A DNA stretch of 18,081 nucleotides from an uncultured Francisella sp. GTDB taxonomy: Bacteria; Pseudomonadota; Gammaproteobacteria; Burkholderiales; Neisseriaceae. Shown in pieces: positions 7,751 to 14,553 of the stretch (the first letter of the stretch is position 1; the number at the start of each line of letters is the position of its first letter). The DNA lies in contig CALUCM010000024.1 of assembly GCA_943914555.1 (NCBI GenBank), positions 1-18,081 on the forward strand. The letters run 5' to 3'. The notes below the pieces were generated by a model. That model was not told the DNA's origin. It saw only the letters and a program-made list of their open reading frames with translations, and did not search any database. A program made the translations under genes and the position numbers.

Positions 7751-8320
7751 TTAAGGTTGTGAAACTATCTTAATTTGCACTGGGGCCGTTCCTCCTTGGA
7801 CAAATCCCAATTTTTTGGCAGCAGCATAAGAAACATCTAAAATTCGTCTACGAGCATAGGGGCCACGGTCATTAACTTCCAAAACCACTTTTCTGGCATT
7901 TTCCAAATTAGTCACTTCAATCTTGGTATGTAGGGGCAGCTCTCTATGAGCAGCTGTCAATTTATACATATTATATTTTTCCCCAGAAGCAGTTTTCCTA
8001 CCGTGAAAGCCTTTACCATACCAAGAAGCAATACCAGATTGGAAAAGACGCAAACGTTGATGCAGTGTACTTCCTTTAATTTTATTGATTAGTTGGCTAA
8101 TACGATCTTCTTTCTTTAGTTGACTTAGCTGTAAGGTTTCACTACTTGGTGCTACTTGATCATAACCACTAGTCTTATATTGGGCATCTTGCTGTACTAC
8201 AAAATTCGATTTTGGCTGAGATGTATTTTCTGCAACTTCATCACTACTCGATGACAGGCTTTTGCAAGCGGATACAGATAAGCTGGTAATCAACAAAATC
8301 GTTTTAACGCGATAATTCAT
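7751..8320 (-). CDS. rlpA: RlpA-type lipoprotein, double-psi beta-barrel septal lytic transglycosylase
   Basis: Outer-membrane lipoprotein family; in Pseudomonas aeruginosa RlpA cleaves naked glycan strands at the septum. I use ATG 8320 because GGAG lies six bases upstream; this gives 189 residues starting directly with a lipoprotein signal (MNYRVKTILLITSLSVSAC, lipobox VSAC, lipidated C19). Earlier in-frame starts (8326, 8374) would spoil this. A low-complexity linker follows, then the double-psi barrel (about residues 95-187): GIASWYGKGFHGRKTASGE, TAAHRELPL, VNDRGPY, LDVSYAAAKKLG. E114, H125 and D151 keep the 11- and 26-residue spacing of the P. aeruginosa catalytic residues (E120, H131, D157), so activity is likely. 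The C-terminal SPOR domain of many RlpA proteins is missing, so septal targeting by denuded glycan may be lost. Confidence 0.9.
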   Translation of the reverse strand: MNYRVKTILLITSLSVSACKSLSSSSDEVAENTSQPKSNFVVQQDAQYKTSGYDQVAPSSETLQLSQLKKEDRISQLINKIKGSTLHQRLRLFQSGIASWYGKGFHGRKTASGEKYNMYKLTAAHRELPLHTKIEVTNLENARKVVLEVNDRGPYARRRILDVSYAAAKKLGFVQGGTAPVQIKIVSQP

Positions 8321-8447
8321 TTTCATCTCCACATGACAAAAAACTACCGCAGCAAAGTTAATTGATCTGGACATCTGTCATCATCGCAGTAAAAAGCTAA
8401 TAACAGGGTCTTTTACCGCCATTTCTATCTCCAAAGGCTAAAACTAA

Positions 8448-8457
8448 CCCCCCCCCC
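8448..8457. repeat. C10 homopolymer (G10 on the rlpA strand) in the rlpA leader
   Basis: Ten consecutive C in otherwise AT-rich DNA, about 130 bases upstream of the rlpA start. A tract this long is expected to slip during replication. Between it and rlpA, a 13-codon minus-strand ORF (8422-8381) has a GGAG site six bases upstream of its ATG and ends TGA before rlpA; it might be a leader peptide but support is weak. From 8458 to 8848 I see no convincing gene or RNA. Confidence 0.6.
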
Positions 8458-8848
8458 TTTTTTACACTGGTTAAGTAGCGCTCACTACAATTTGAGGGTA
8501 AACAAATAAAATAATGCGACAAGACCTGTAAAAACGCTAGATTAAACTGCGCTCTCTATGACCCAACAAGAAAGGCAATCAGCCTAATTGAAAACTATTG
8601 AAAACAAAATCTAATAACCCAGATAAATTTGCTAGCTGCGGCGAATAGAACATAGTTTTAGTGTGCATAGTTAATAAGAGCGTATTTTAATCTTTTTTTA
8701 ATATGACTGCATGGAAAATCAAAAAAATTATCGATTATTATCGCAGCTTAATTAACACCGTTTTTTGTCGTTGCCTCGCCAAATCACCCCTTAAAGGGCC
8801 TCTATTTCTCGTTCCTACATCTCATTTTTATCTACGATCTCTTCTTAT

Positions 8849-8878
8849 AAAAAGTGTCTCATATATGATACACTTTTT
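8849..8878. repeat. 30-bp near-perfect palindrome upstream of the nlpE-like gene
   Basis: Arms AAAAAGTGT (8849-8857) and ACACTTTTT (8870-8878) enclose TCATATATGA, itself a palindrome; only the central C/T pair breaks the symmetry. It ends nine bases before the -35 of the nlpE promoter, between divergent genes, so an operator for a dimeric regulator is the simplest reading. As RNA it would also form an intrinsic-terminator-like stem with a T-rich 3' arm. Confidence 0.55.
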
Positions 8879-8887
8879 ACGTCGTCT

Positions 8888-8916
8888 TTGATCTTTACGA
8901 TTTTTTTTGCTAGAGT
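8888..8916 (+). promoter_or_regulatory. Sigma70-type promoter of the nlpE-like gene, extended -10
   Basis: -35 TTGATC (8888-8893, the same hexamer as at mraZ), 17-base spacer, -10 TAGAGT (8911-8916) preceded by TGC, an extended -10. It lies about 40 bases before the ATG at 8957. Confidence 0.65.
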
Positions 8917-8956
8917 GCCAAGATAGATTTTCACCAGTTGACCTAGGAGATTAACT

Positions 8957-9400
8957 ATGCGTCCATTGTTTTTAATCAATTTATTTGTTGTATTATCACT
9001 GGCTGCCTGTGAGGCTCCATTACCAATAACTCCTCCTTCTCCTCAACATAAGTACGCTGATTTGAAGACCGCTTCTCTAAACAGCACATTTAGCAATGCC
9101 AGGGTATATGAAGGAAATCTGCCATGCGCTGACTGCTCAAATATCCATGTACGTTTAGAACTGCGTCCAGATTACAGCTATACACGCATAGAAACTTATC
9201 AGGCAGGCCCTAAGTCAAAGGTTTTTAGCACAAGTGGGCGCTTTACGCTGGACAAAAAACAACCTGCTTACATTAAGCTGGATAAAGATACGCAAGGGGA
9301 AATTTATATCCTTGGTAAAAACTATGTTGACTTTGCTAATGAACAAGATAAAAAAGCAGGAAACACTTTTAATTACTACCGGTTTGAACAAGTGAAGTAA
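8957..9400 (+). CDS. NlpE-like outer-membrane lipoprotein (N-terminal NlpE domain only)
   Basis: The 147-residue protein starts with a lipoprotein signal, MRPLFLINLFVVLSLAAC (lipobox LAAC, lipidated C18). After a proline-rich linker comes the NlpE N-terminal domain: YEGNLPCADCSNIHVRLEL (51-69) with a CxxC pair (C57, C60), then YSYTRIETY and a GRFTLD strand pattern. In E. coli NlpE this domain senses lipoprotein transport and copper or redox stress and signals to CpxA; E. coli NlpE has an additional C-terminal OB-fold domain that is absent here. AGGAG lies seven bases before the ATG. Upstream are its own promoter and a 30-bp palindrome. Role in a Cpx-like response is inference; no cpx genes are in view. 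Confidence 0.82.
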   Translation: MRPLFLINLFVVLSLAACEAPLPITPPSPQHKYADLKTASLNSTFSNARVYEGNLPCADCSNIHVRLELRPDYSYTRIETYQAGPKSKVFSTSGRFTLDKKQPAYIKLDKDTQGEIYILGKNYVDFANEQDKKAGNTFNYYRFEQVK

Positions 9401-9401
9401 A

Positions 9402-9419
9402 ATTTCGCTTAAGCAAAAT
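9402..9419. terminator. Imperfect palindrome after the nlpE-like gene
   Basis: ATTT-C-GCTTAAGC-A-AAAT, beginning two bases after the stop codon. The stem is short and there is no clean T-run, so it could be a weak terminator or an RNA-end stabilizer. Confidence 0.3.
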
Positions 9420-9484
9420 CAGCTATTTTATCGCTACAAAACCAAAAGGCTATGTTAAGCCTATTTACCATGATTGGAGATACG

Positions 9485-9958
9485 ATGTCGATCTATCAAT
9501 TTGTTGTGAAAGATAAAACAGGACAAGATGTCCGGCTTACGAGGTTTCAATATAAAGTCTTATTAATTGTCAATACTGCCAGTAAATGTGGCCTCACTCC
9601 CCAGCTTAAGAGTTTGCAATATTTGTATCAACGCTATCAAAAACAAGGGTTAGAGATTTTAGGTTTTCCTTGTAACCAATTTGCCCAGCAAGATCCAGGA
9701 AGCAATGAAGAGATACAACAATTCTGCCAAATTAACTATGGCGTCACTTTTCCTATTCTAGGCAAGATAGAAGTTAATGGGAAAAATGCAGATCCTCTTT
9801 TTATCTATCTTAAGAAACAAAAACCCGGTTTATTTGGCTCTTCAATCAAATGGAATTTCACTAAATTCTTGATTAATCGCAATGGAGAGGTGGTTAAGCG
9901 CTTCGCTCCGATAACAAAAGGGAAAAAAATAGAAAAGAGTATTCAACGGCTGTTATGA
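9485..9958 (+). CDS. Glutathione peroxidase family thiol peroxidase (cysteine type)
   Basis: Thioredoxin-fold peroxidase that reduces hydrogen and organic peroxides. I use ATG 9485 because GGAG lies five bases upstream, giving 157 residues, the usual bacterial length; an earlier in-frame ATG (9452) adds an unsupported extension. Motifs: VNTASKCGLTPQ (29-40) with peroxidatic C35, LGFPCNQFAQQDPG (59-72) with Q65, FCQINYGVTFP (80-90) with a likely resolving C81, and KWNFTKFLI (122-130) with W123 and N124. The tetrad Cys-Gln-Trp-Asn is complete. Presence of the second cysteine suggests thioredoxin rather than glutathione as reductant, as known for similar two-Cys members. It converges with the yqjK-like gene and the two overlap by six bases at their stops. 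Confidence 0.93.
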   Translation: MSIYQFVVKDKTGQDVRLTRFQYKVLLIVNTASKCGLTPQLKSLQYLYQRYQKQGLEILGFPCNQFAQQDPGSNEEIQQFCQINYGVTFPILGKIEVNGKNADPLFIYLKKQKPGLFGSSIKWNFTKFLINRNGEVVKRFAPITKGKKIEKSIQRLL

Positions 9959-10192
9959 AATTATTCGGTACAACGTTTTAAAGAATCGACTGTGTCGGCT
10001 TAACTTTTGGCGCGCTGGCTTAGTAAGCAATAATGAAAAAAGTAGCCCACCTATTTTTTTCCAAGCTTGCAAGCTTATTTGCCTATTCTTAACCGGAGGG
10101 TTGGTATTTCTTGTACCTTTGCAATAATTAAGCAACAAATTAGCGCGAAGAACTTTCGCCTCTAAGCGTTGTATCTTTTTTTCTTTATTCAT
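9953..10192 (-). CDS. YqjK-like small protein, last gene of the yqjDEK-type operon
   Basis: A 79-residue basic protein: an N-terminal KEKKIQRLEAKVLRANL helix, a polar stretch, then a short hydrophobic segment (about 47-57, GGLLFSLLLT) and a very basic tail. By itself it is not diagnostic. The call rests on position: in E. coli the order is yqjD-yqjE-yqjK, and here the gene follows the YqjE-like gene with an 8-base overlap. Its stop overlaps that of the convergent peroxidase gene by six bases. Function unknown. Confidence 0.6.
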   Translation of the reverse strand: MNKEKKIQRLEAKVLRANLLLNYCKGTRNTNPPVKNRQISLQAWKKIGGLLFSLLLTKPARQKLSRHSRFFKTLYRIIS

Positions 10193-10649
10193 TAGCCGCT
10201 GCCTTATCTGTGGACACTGGTATACCTAGAGTCATTTGCAAATTTTTTTCCGTCTCAACAACATTTAGCTGCCCTAGAATTAGGGCGATATCTTCTTTCA
10301 TTTGCAAGCAATCTTTCTTAAACTGCTTAATGGGCGACTTGATCACTGCTAATGCCACTAGTAACAATAAGGGAAGCAGCAGCATCATAAAAACTCCCCC
10401 TCCAAAAAGGAGGCATAAACGAGCTCGCGGCGTTGTCAATAGTTCATTCAAACCTAATAATAAAAATGCAAGTCCGATAAAAAATATAACAATAGTTGTC
10501 CCAATAATAAAAAGAGCCAACAGTATTCTTGAAGGCAAAGCTGCTAGATCGGCACCCAATAAATCAGCTCTAATAGAAAGCAACCGCCCTATATCAGAGC
10601 GGTTGGCTACCAAAAAACGAAACTGCTTAATTATTTTCTTTATATTCAT
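10185..10649 (-). CDS. yqjE: YqjE/phage-holin-superfamily inner-membrane protein
   Basis: A 154-residue membrane protein. A cytoplasmic N-terminal segment is followed by two closely spaced membrane helices (about residues 41-70, ending FLLLGLNEL, and about 78-105, with GGGVFMMLLLPLLLLVALAV), then a charged C-terminal helix. This is the layout of the YqjE family, classified with putative holins (PF07332-like). I use ATG 10649; an in-frame TTG two codons upstream is possible. No strong ribosome site is visible, and the gene follows yqjD by about 30 bases, so it probably depends on transcription, and perhaps translation, of its neighbour. It overlaps the next gene by 8 bases. Physiological role not established. 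Confidence 0.78.
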   Translation of the reverse strand: MNIKKIIKQFRFLVANRSDIGRLLSIRADLLGADLAALPSRILLALFIIGTTIVIFFIGLAFLLLGLNELLTTPRARLCLLFGGGVFMMLLLPLLLLVALAVIKSPIKQFKKDCLQMKEDIALILGQLNVVETEKNLQMTLGIPVSTDKAAANE

Positions 10650-10678
10650 AAACAATGCAGATCGACGTTTCTCAATAA

Positions 10679-11026
10679 TTAGTTTTTTCTACTCAAAAAC
10701 AAACCAATAAGCAAACCCACCCCTGCTGCAATAGATAACGCTTCAACAGGTCTCTTTTTAATACTTGTAGAAATCTCATCACCAGCGCGATAAATTTGGT
10801 CTTGTAAAGCATCCTTATATTCAGGAATTTTCTTCTTAATCTCATCCAGACCTTCTCTAGCTTTAGTACGAAAATTATTATAAAAGTCTAAAGCAGTATC
10901 CTCTAAGTTTTTAGCATCCTTAGCAAACTTCTCTCCCCCACTCTCTTTAAGGTCTTTGAAGTCTTGTTTTAATTTCTTTAAATCATCTTCTAATTTTGTT
11001 TTTTTGCTTTCATAATCTACTGACAT
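10679..11026 (-). CDS. yqjD: YqjD/ElaB-family (DUF883) membrane-anchored, ribosome-associated protein
   Basis: A 115-residue protein with a long charged, Lys/Glu-rich helical region (residues 5-88, including two likely coiled-coil stretches) and one C-terminal helix, PVEALSIAAGVGLLIGLFLSR (93-113), with a Gly pattern and a basic end. This is the DUF883 architecture. In E. coli YqjD anchors stationary-phase ribosomes to the inner membrane through this C-terminal helix. The ATG at 11026 has AAGGA eight bases upstream. A TATAAT at about 11060 upstream is a possible -10 without a good -35. First gene of the yqjD-yqjE-yqjK-like set. Confidence 0.9.
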   Translation of the reverse strand: MSVDYESKKTKLEDDLKKLKQDFKDLKESGGEKFAKDAKNLEDTALDFYNNFRTKAREGLDEIKKKIPEYKDALQDQIYRAGDEISTSIKKRPVEALSIAAGVGLLIGLFLSRKN

Positions 11027-11066
11027 ATTCTCATCCTTTCATAATAAATCATCTAAAACAATTATA

Positions 11067-11189
11067 TTAGGTAGGCTGCTGAGCGATTAAGCAGTTATAA
11101 CAATGCCTGCCAGCTTCATTATACACACCCCTAGCTCTGCATGCAAAACCTGTCTCTTTGCCATTTTCACATCTTAGCTTGATCAACAT
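11067..11189 (-). CDS. Possible 40-residue four-cysteine protein
   Basis: ATG at 11189 to TAA at 11067. The peptide begins MLIKLRCENGKETGFACR and contains four cysteines (residues 7, 17, 30, 33), the last pair as CYNC, with HC just before. The spacing resembles a small metal-binding or disulfide-stabilised protein. It lies between the DUF805 gene and yqjD on the same strand. No good ribosome site is seen, so it may be chance. I do not recognise a family. Confidence 0.25.
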   Translation of the reverse strand: MLIKLRCENGKETGFACRARGVYNEAGRHCYNCLIAQQPT

Positions 11190-11209
11190 TAGACTTTGAA
11201 TATCTCGAT

Positions 11210-11731
11210 CTAAACAGAAGATCTCCTGATATATGTCATTGCTTTTACCTTAGCTTTTTCTGCACGTGCATTGTGCTCTGTTTTACTTTTACACAATCCA
11301 AGTAATAGAAAAAACGTAACGCTAATAATCAAGGTAAGGATCGCTAAAACACTTGCTAAAGAAGTTAAGGATATATAATTCGAATATTCGCTGCCTAAAG
11401 AAGTCACATACAACAATACGCTAACAACAACTACCCACCAACCAGAATATCCTAAATCATGGATACGTCTAATTTTTGTTGCAAACCACATAATGGTGGT
11501 CCATATCAACACAACAGTGAAGATTCCACCAACAGCAAAAGTAATATATGGGTGAAACAAAGACAACGTTGAATAATTGACATATATATATGCTAGCGCA
11601 ATATAACTTACCGAGGACAAAAGAACACTAACTAAAAAACACCACCAAAACTCACGACGTTGGGCGATACCATAGCGCAACGGGTGCAAATAAGCATTTT
11701 TAACCATATTACTCACAGTTTCTTTAAACAT
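11210..11731 (-). CDS. DUF805 family membrane protein, copy 1
   Basis: A 173-residue integral membrane protein. After a cytoplasmic start comes the conserved KNAYLHPLRYGIAQRREFWW (11-30), which includes the RxEFWW hallmark of DUF805, then four hydrophobic segments, with RIHDLGYSGWW between the second and third, the other family hallmark. The C-terminus is KSKTEHNARAEKAKV. I use ATG 11731, with GGGAG eight bases upstream; an in-frame TTG at 11746 is less likely. Function of the family is unknown. It is a paralogue of the gene at 14554-15087 (same KNAYLHP.RYG..RREFWWC block and HD.G.SGWW) and of the remnant at 17686-18047. Confidence 0.88.
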   Translation of the reverse strand: MFKETVSNMVKNAYLHPLRYGIAQRREFWWCFLVSVLLSSVSYIALAYIYVNYSTLSLFHPYITFAVGGIFTVVLIWTTIMWFATKIRRIHDLGYSGWWVVVVSVLLYVTSLGSEYSNYISLTSLASVLAILTLIISVTFFLLLGLCKSKTEHNARAEKAKVKAMTYIRRSSV

Positions 11732-11869
11732 ACCATTTACTCCCAAAATAATTGATCTTAAAATACAACTTAACCAAACACTTACGTTTAGCTTTACTTT
11801 AAACTTAGCAGCAGGAATTCAATACAATATTGATATTTATTACTAAGTTAAGAGATAGTACACAAATAT

Positions 11870-11892
11870 GTAGTACTTGTATATAGTACTAC
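11870..11892. repeat. Inverted repeat upstream of DUF805 copy 1
   Basis: GTAGTACT-N7-AGTACTAC, perfect 8-bp arms. A further TAGTAC at 11856-11861 makes three copies of the hexamer at 15- and 13-base spacing. It lies about 140 bases before the ATG at 11731 and may be an operator; no family assignment. Confidence 0.4.
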
Positions 11893-12744
11893 TTTACACG
11901 TATGCAAGGGACAGATCAGCCAATAAGAGTCATTACTCCTATCAAGAGGTTATCAAAGGTTTTATAATAAAATCAATTAGCTATATTTTTATTTGGTAAT
12001 TAGATTCAACACCCTTAATTCAGTAACCAGACACAAAGAAACCAATCCATACAAAAATAGTATTAAGAAACACCCAAAGAAACACTGTTGCTACGTGCAG
12101 ATACCCTTGACTAGCGAGAAGGTGTATCTCCTAGCGGAAATACCTTAAAACTGACACGCATAAAAGAAATATTGGCTGTTATCACCATCCTCCAATAACA
12201 ACAACTTCTGTACCATACGCACCGCACCAACAGAAAGTATTATTATTTTGTTCTTAATATCTATAAGATACGTCATCACGAGAAACTCTTTAAAAGCAAA
12301 ACTACCGTCTCAAAAGTCAGGAAAAGAGAGAAAGCAACATCACCGCATTTAAATCACTGATCTTAGAGCATACAGGTATAACCTTATTAAATTACCCAAG
12401 ATTAAAGTACCTTACATTCATTGAAGGTATTTAAGAATATAATGGAGTCAAATGCCGCAGTAACTTAGATTTATTTTACATGTTTTTATTTAAAAGTAAT
12501 AGAAAGCGTTATAATAACCGTTGCTAACCTGAATAACTCTAATGAAGTATAAATTGAATTGCGTTTTAAGCCTTTAGAATTTAAGTAAACTTGATACGAG
12601 AGAAAAGACATTATTATTTATCTAGCAATCATGTGGCATTAAGCGCTCACTTTTCTGCTGCATATAACGATTGCCAATTCAATTAGCGCAGGCCAAAAGA
12701 AGGTAAGTATAACGAAAGTTATAGCTGGTAAATAAAATCCCAGC
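11893..12744. other. Long region without an intact gene
   Basis: No ORF with a credible start, ribosome site and family match was found on either strand. It contains the minus-strand coding debris described separately at 12020-12325, and a hairpin with one bulge (GATAC-CCTT / AAGG-T-GTATC, about 12100-12128). Base composition swings between very AT-rich and moderately mixed, as in decaying genes. 12330-12720 shows nothing recognisable. Confidence 0.5.
12020..12325 (-). pseudogene. Remnant of an unidentified gene with a C-terminal membrane helix
   Basis: Two minus-strand open stretches in different frames read like protein. The first (12276-12145) gives MTYLIDIKNKIIILSVGAVR followed by MVQKLLLLEDGDNSQYFFY. 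The second ends at TGA 12020 with a hydrophobic helix, YLHVATVFLWVFLNTIFVWI, then GFFVSGY. Between them the third frame gives VSFKVFPLGDTPSR. A single ancestral gene with frameshifts is one reading; the first stretch alone as a 43-residue protein is another. I do not recognise the family. Confidence 0.3.
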
Positions 12745-12963
12745 AAGCCTTGGTACTCTGCTTGGTTGGACTAGTTGGTGGGCACTAGCGCTTTCTCTCT
12801 GCAGAAATTCCTGCCACCCCTGCTATATTAGCTGCGGCCACTGCCGGCGGGTTATAGGGGATCATATCGGAGTCCTATTAAAAAACAAAGGAAATCTTTA
12901 TCAAGGGAAAAATCAGAGAAAAAAGTCAAAATCCTCAAGCACTCACTGCAATTGATCATTTAT
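12725..12963 (+). pseudogene. Remnant resembling a DedA/VTT-type membrane protein
   Basis: Two plus-strand frames joined by one shift near 12852 give AEIPATPAILAAATAGG, then IGDHIGVLLKNKGN. This resembles the DedA core, in which a Pro-rich re-entrant segment is followed by a hydrophobic stretch and G-x-x-x-GD-x-x-G. The preceding LGTLLGWTSWWALALSL is hydrophobic. No intact start, and an internal stop in each frame. Assignment rests on a short match read by eye and is tentative. Confidence 0.3.
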
Positions 12964-12984
12964 GCTTGTAAGGTGTAAAGATGA

Positions 12985-13501
12985 GCGACAATAAAGAAAA
13001 TTGGCTTTTACCAAAAGACAGGCTTCGCTTGCGCATTTTTAATGGCGATCTATACCTCTCAAGCCATCAGTAGCGTCTTGGTTCCTATTGCTGCTCCTTC
13101 CTTAAAACATACGCTACTCTTTGCAGCAGGGATGGCTATATTCAGTTCATCTTTTTATCAATTACTGTTAATCAATATACCAGCTGAAGAAACAGACAAT
13201 TAGAGAAAATAACCACCCCCTCTGGCGTCTTTGGGCTTATTAAAAAAATGGGATTTGGTTATCAACCAAGCTGATAGAAAAGTCTAAGGCCAGAGCAACC
13301 AAGCGAAAGCTACTGATAATCTTTGCTGGACTGATCGCCGGATTGATCACACTTGTAACTAATGATATACCTAGAATTTGCTTTGCTGTCTGCAGGGCTT
13401 TCTTGCTATATGGCGTTGGCAATTTATTTAGCCCTTGTAATTGTTTGTTGATCGCTATCACATTTTCTTTATACAAACCTTTTAACTATATCCTTTATTA
13501 A
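12985..13501 (+). pseudogene. Frameshifted gene for an unidentified multi-helix membrane protein
   Basis: Three consecutive plus-strand segments in different frames look like one protein. Segment 1 (to TAG 13203) contains GFACAFLMAIYTSQAISSVL and LLFAAGMAIFSSSFYQLLLI. Segment 2 (from about 13197) gives QLEKITTPSGVFGLIKK. Segment 3, after a second shift at an A7 tract (about 13240), gives LIEKSKARATKRKLLIIFAG, then LIAGLITLV and ends at TAA 13499-13501. Hydrophobic helices alternate with a charged linker, as in a real membrane protein of about 170 residues. An ATG at 12981 reads MSDNKENWLLPKDR before its frame closes. A 78-codon ORF on the opposite strand (13476-13240) is, in my view, a shadow. 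Confidence 0.4.
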
Positions 13502-13543
13502 ATAACAAGTAGAATATTATGTACTACCCTAATTTGGCTGAAA

Positions 13544-14086
13544 ATGATGACCTATCAAACTATTATTGATTTTTGGTTCAATGAAAGCAAGCCAGAGCAA
13601 TGGTTTGCCAAAAATAAAGCTTTCGATAAAACCATTCAAGCCCGCTTTCAAAAAACTCTTGAGCAAGCCTCAAAAGGAGAATTATTCCACTGGCGTGATA
13701 CCATTTTAGGTCGTCTAGCTGAAATTATTGTTTTAGATCAATTCAGTAGAAACATCTATCGTGATCAAGCCAAAGCATTTGCTGCAGATCCAATGGCCTT
13801 GGTATTATCTCAAGAGGCTTTAAAGTCAGCTGATTTCTCGAAATTATCTCCCCAACAAACTTCTTTTTTGTTGATGCCATTGATGCACTCTGAATCCAAA
13901 AAAATCCATGCCTATGCACAAGAATTATTTCAGAAATATGCCAGTCAATCGTCCTATGATTTTGAACTAAAACACAAACGTATTATTGATCGCTTCGGCC
14001 GTTATCCCCATCGCAACGCTATCTTAGGCAGAAACAGTACTAAAGAAGAGCTAGCTTTTCTGCAACAAGCAGAGTCATCTTTTTAA
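13544..14086 (+). CDS. DUF924 family protein
   Basis: A 180-residue soluble, all-helical protein of the DUF924 family (TPR-like fold), whose function is not established. Hallmarks: IIDFWFNESKPEQWFAKN (7-24), the FDKTIQARF block, GRLAEIIVLDQFSRNIYRD (56-74), AFAADPMAL, LLMPLMHSE, and HKRIIDRFGRYPHRNAILGR (144-163) with the RFGRYPHRN signature. Length is normal. ATG codons at 13544 and 13547 are in tandem; no clear ribosome site precedes them. It lies immediately after the decayed region and is itself intact. Confidence 0.9.
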   Translation: MMTYQTIIDFWFNESKPEQWFAKNKAFDKTIQARFQKTLEQASKGELFHWRDTILGRLAEIIVLDQFSRNIYRDQAKAFAADPMALVLSQEALKSADFSKLSPQQTSFLLMPLMHSESKKIHAYAQELFQKYASQSSYDFELKHKRIIDRFGRYPHRNAILGRNSTKEELAFLQQAESSF

Positions 14087-14553
14087 TGATCATTTGCTAA
14101 AGAATATAGTTTTTTATCAGAACTGATCAAGATATATACCAATATCATTTAGGACTAGTAAGAGGTTCACTAAGAGAACCCAGTGCCTATTCCATCCACT
14201 TAGTAACTTGCGTTACTCCAGCAGATTAATTGCAGTGATAATCAATCAAAAATCGAAAAGGGCAGCAAAAAAGAGCAGGAATAATATACAAGTTATAACA
14301 CCTTATGTTATTGATGTTTCTCGCTGCTACACAAGTTAACAGCGACCTAGAATACATTCACCTAAACTAAATATGCCTTGAATGCAAAAAATCTCTAGCT
14401 TACTAGCGGTTAATAATTTTTTGATATTAACCATATGTTACCAGCTCACTCAACCTTTCTGTGCATTTACCTTATTTTTAACAGCGTATCGCGTCAAAAG
14501 CACTTCTTATCAATATAAAGCAAATGTTCTTTAAGAAAGCGAAAGAGAATTTT
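14087..14553. other. Intergenic region between DUF924 and DUF805 copy 2
   Basis: No conserved gene. It contains a hairpin GGTTC-N7-GAACC (14164-14180), an inverted repeat GGTTAATA-N9-TATTAACC (14408-14432), and a 50-codon plus-strand ORF (14382-14534, starting MQKISSLLAVNNFLILTICY) that is hydrophobic at its start but has no ribosome site; I regard that ORF as doubtful. No T-tailed terminator was found for the convergent flanking genes. Confidence 0.5.

Noticed and set aside
8703..8891. 62-codon plus-strand ORF before the nlpE-like gene
   Set aside because: No ribosome site, no recognisable domain, runs through the 30-bp palindrome and into the -35 of the nlpE promoter.
10210..10710. 166-codon plus-strand ORF opposite yqjE
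   Set aside because: Shadow of YqjE, whose two membrane helices and operon context support the minus strand.
13240..13476. 78-codon minus-strand ORF
   Set aside because: The plus strand reads a hydrophobic membrane protein through the same region, continuing across flanking frameshifts; the minus ORF has no ribosome site or family match.
11747..13540. Insertion sequence or prophage remnant
   Set aside because: No transposase or integrase motifs and no matching terminal inverted repeats or target duplications were seen at the edges.
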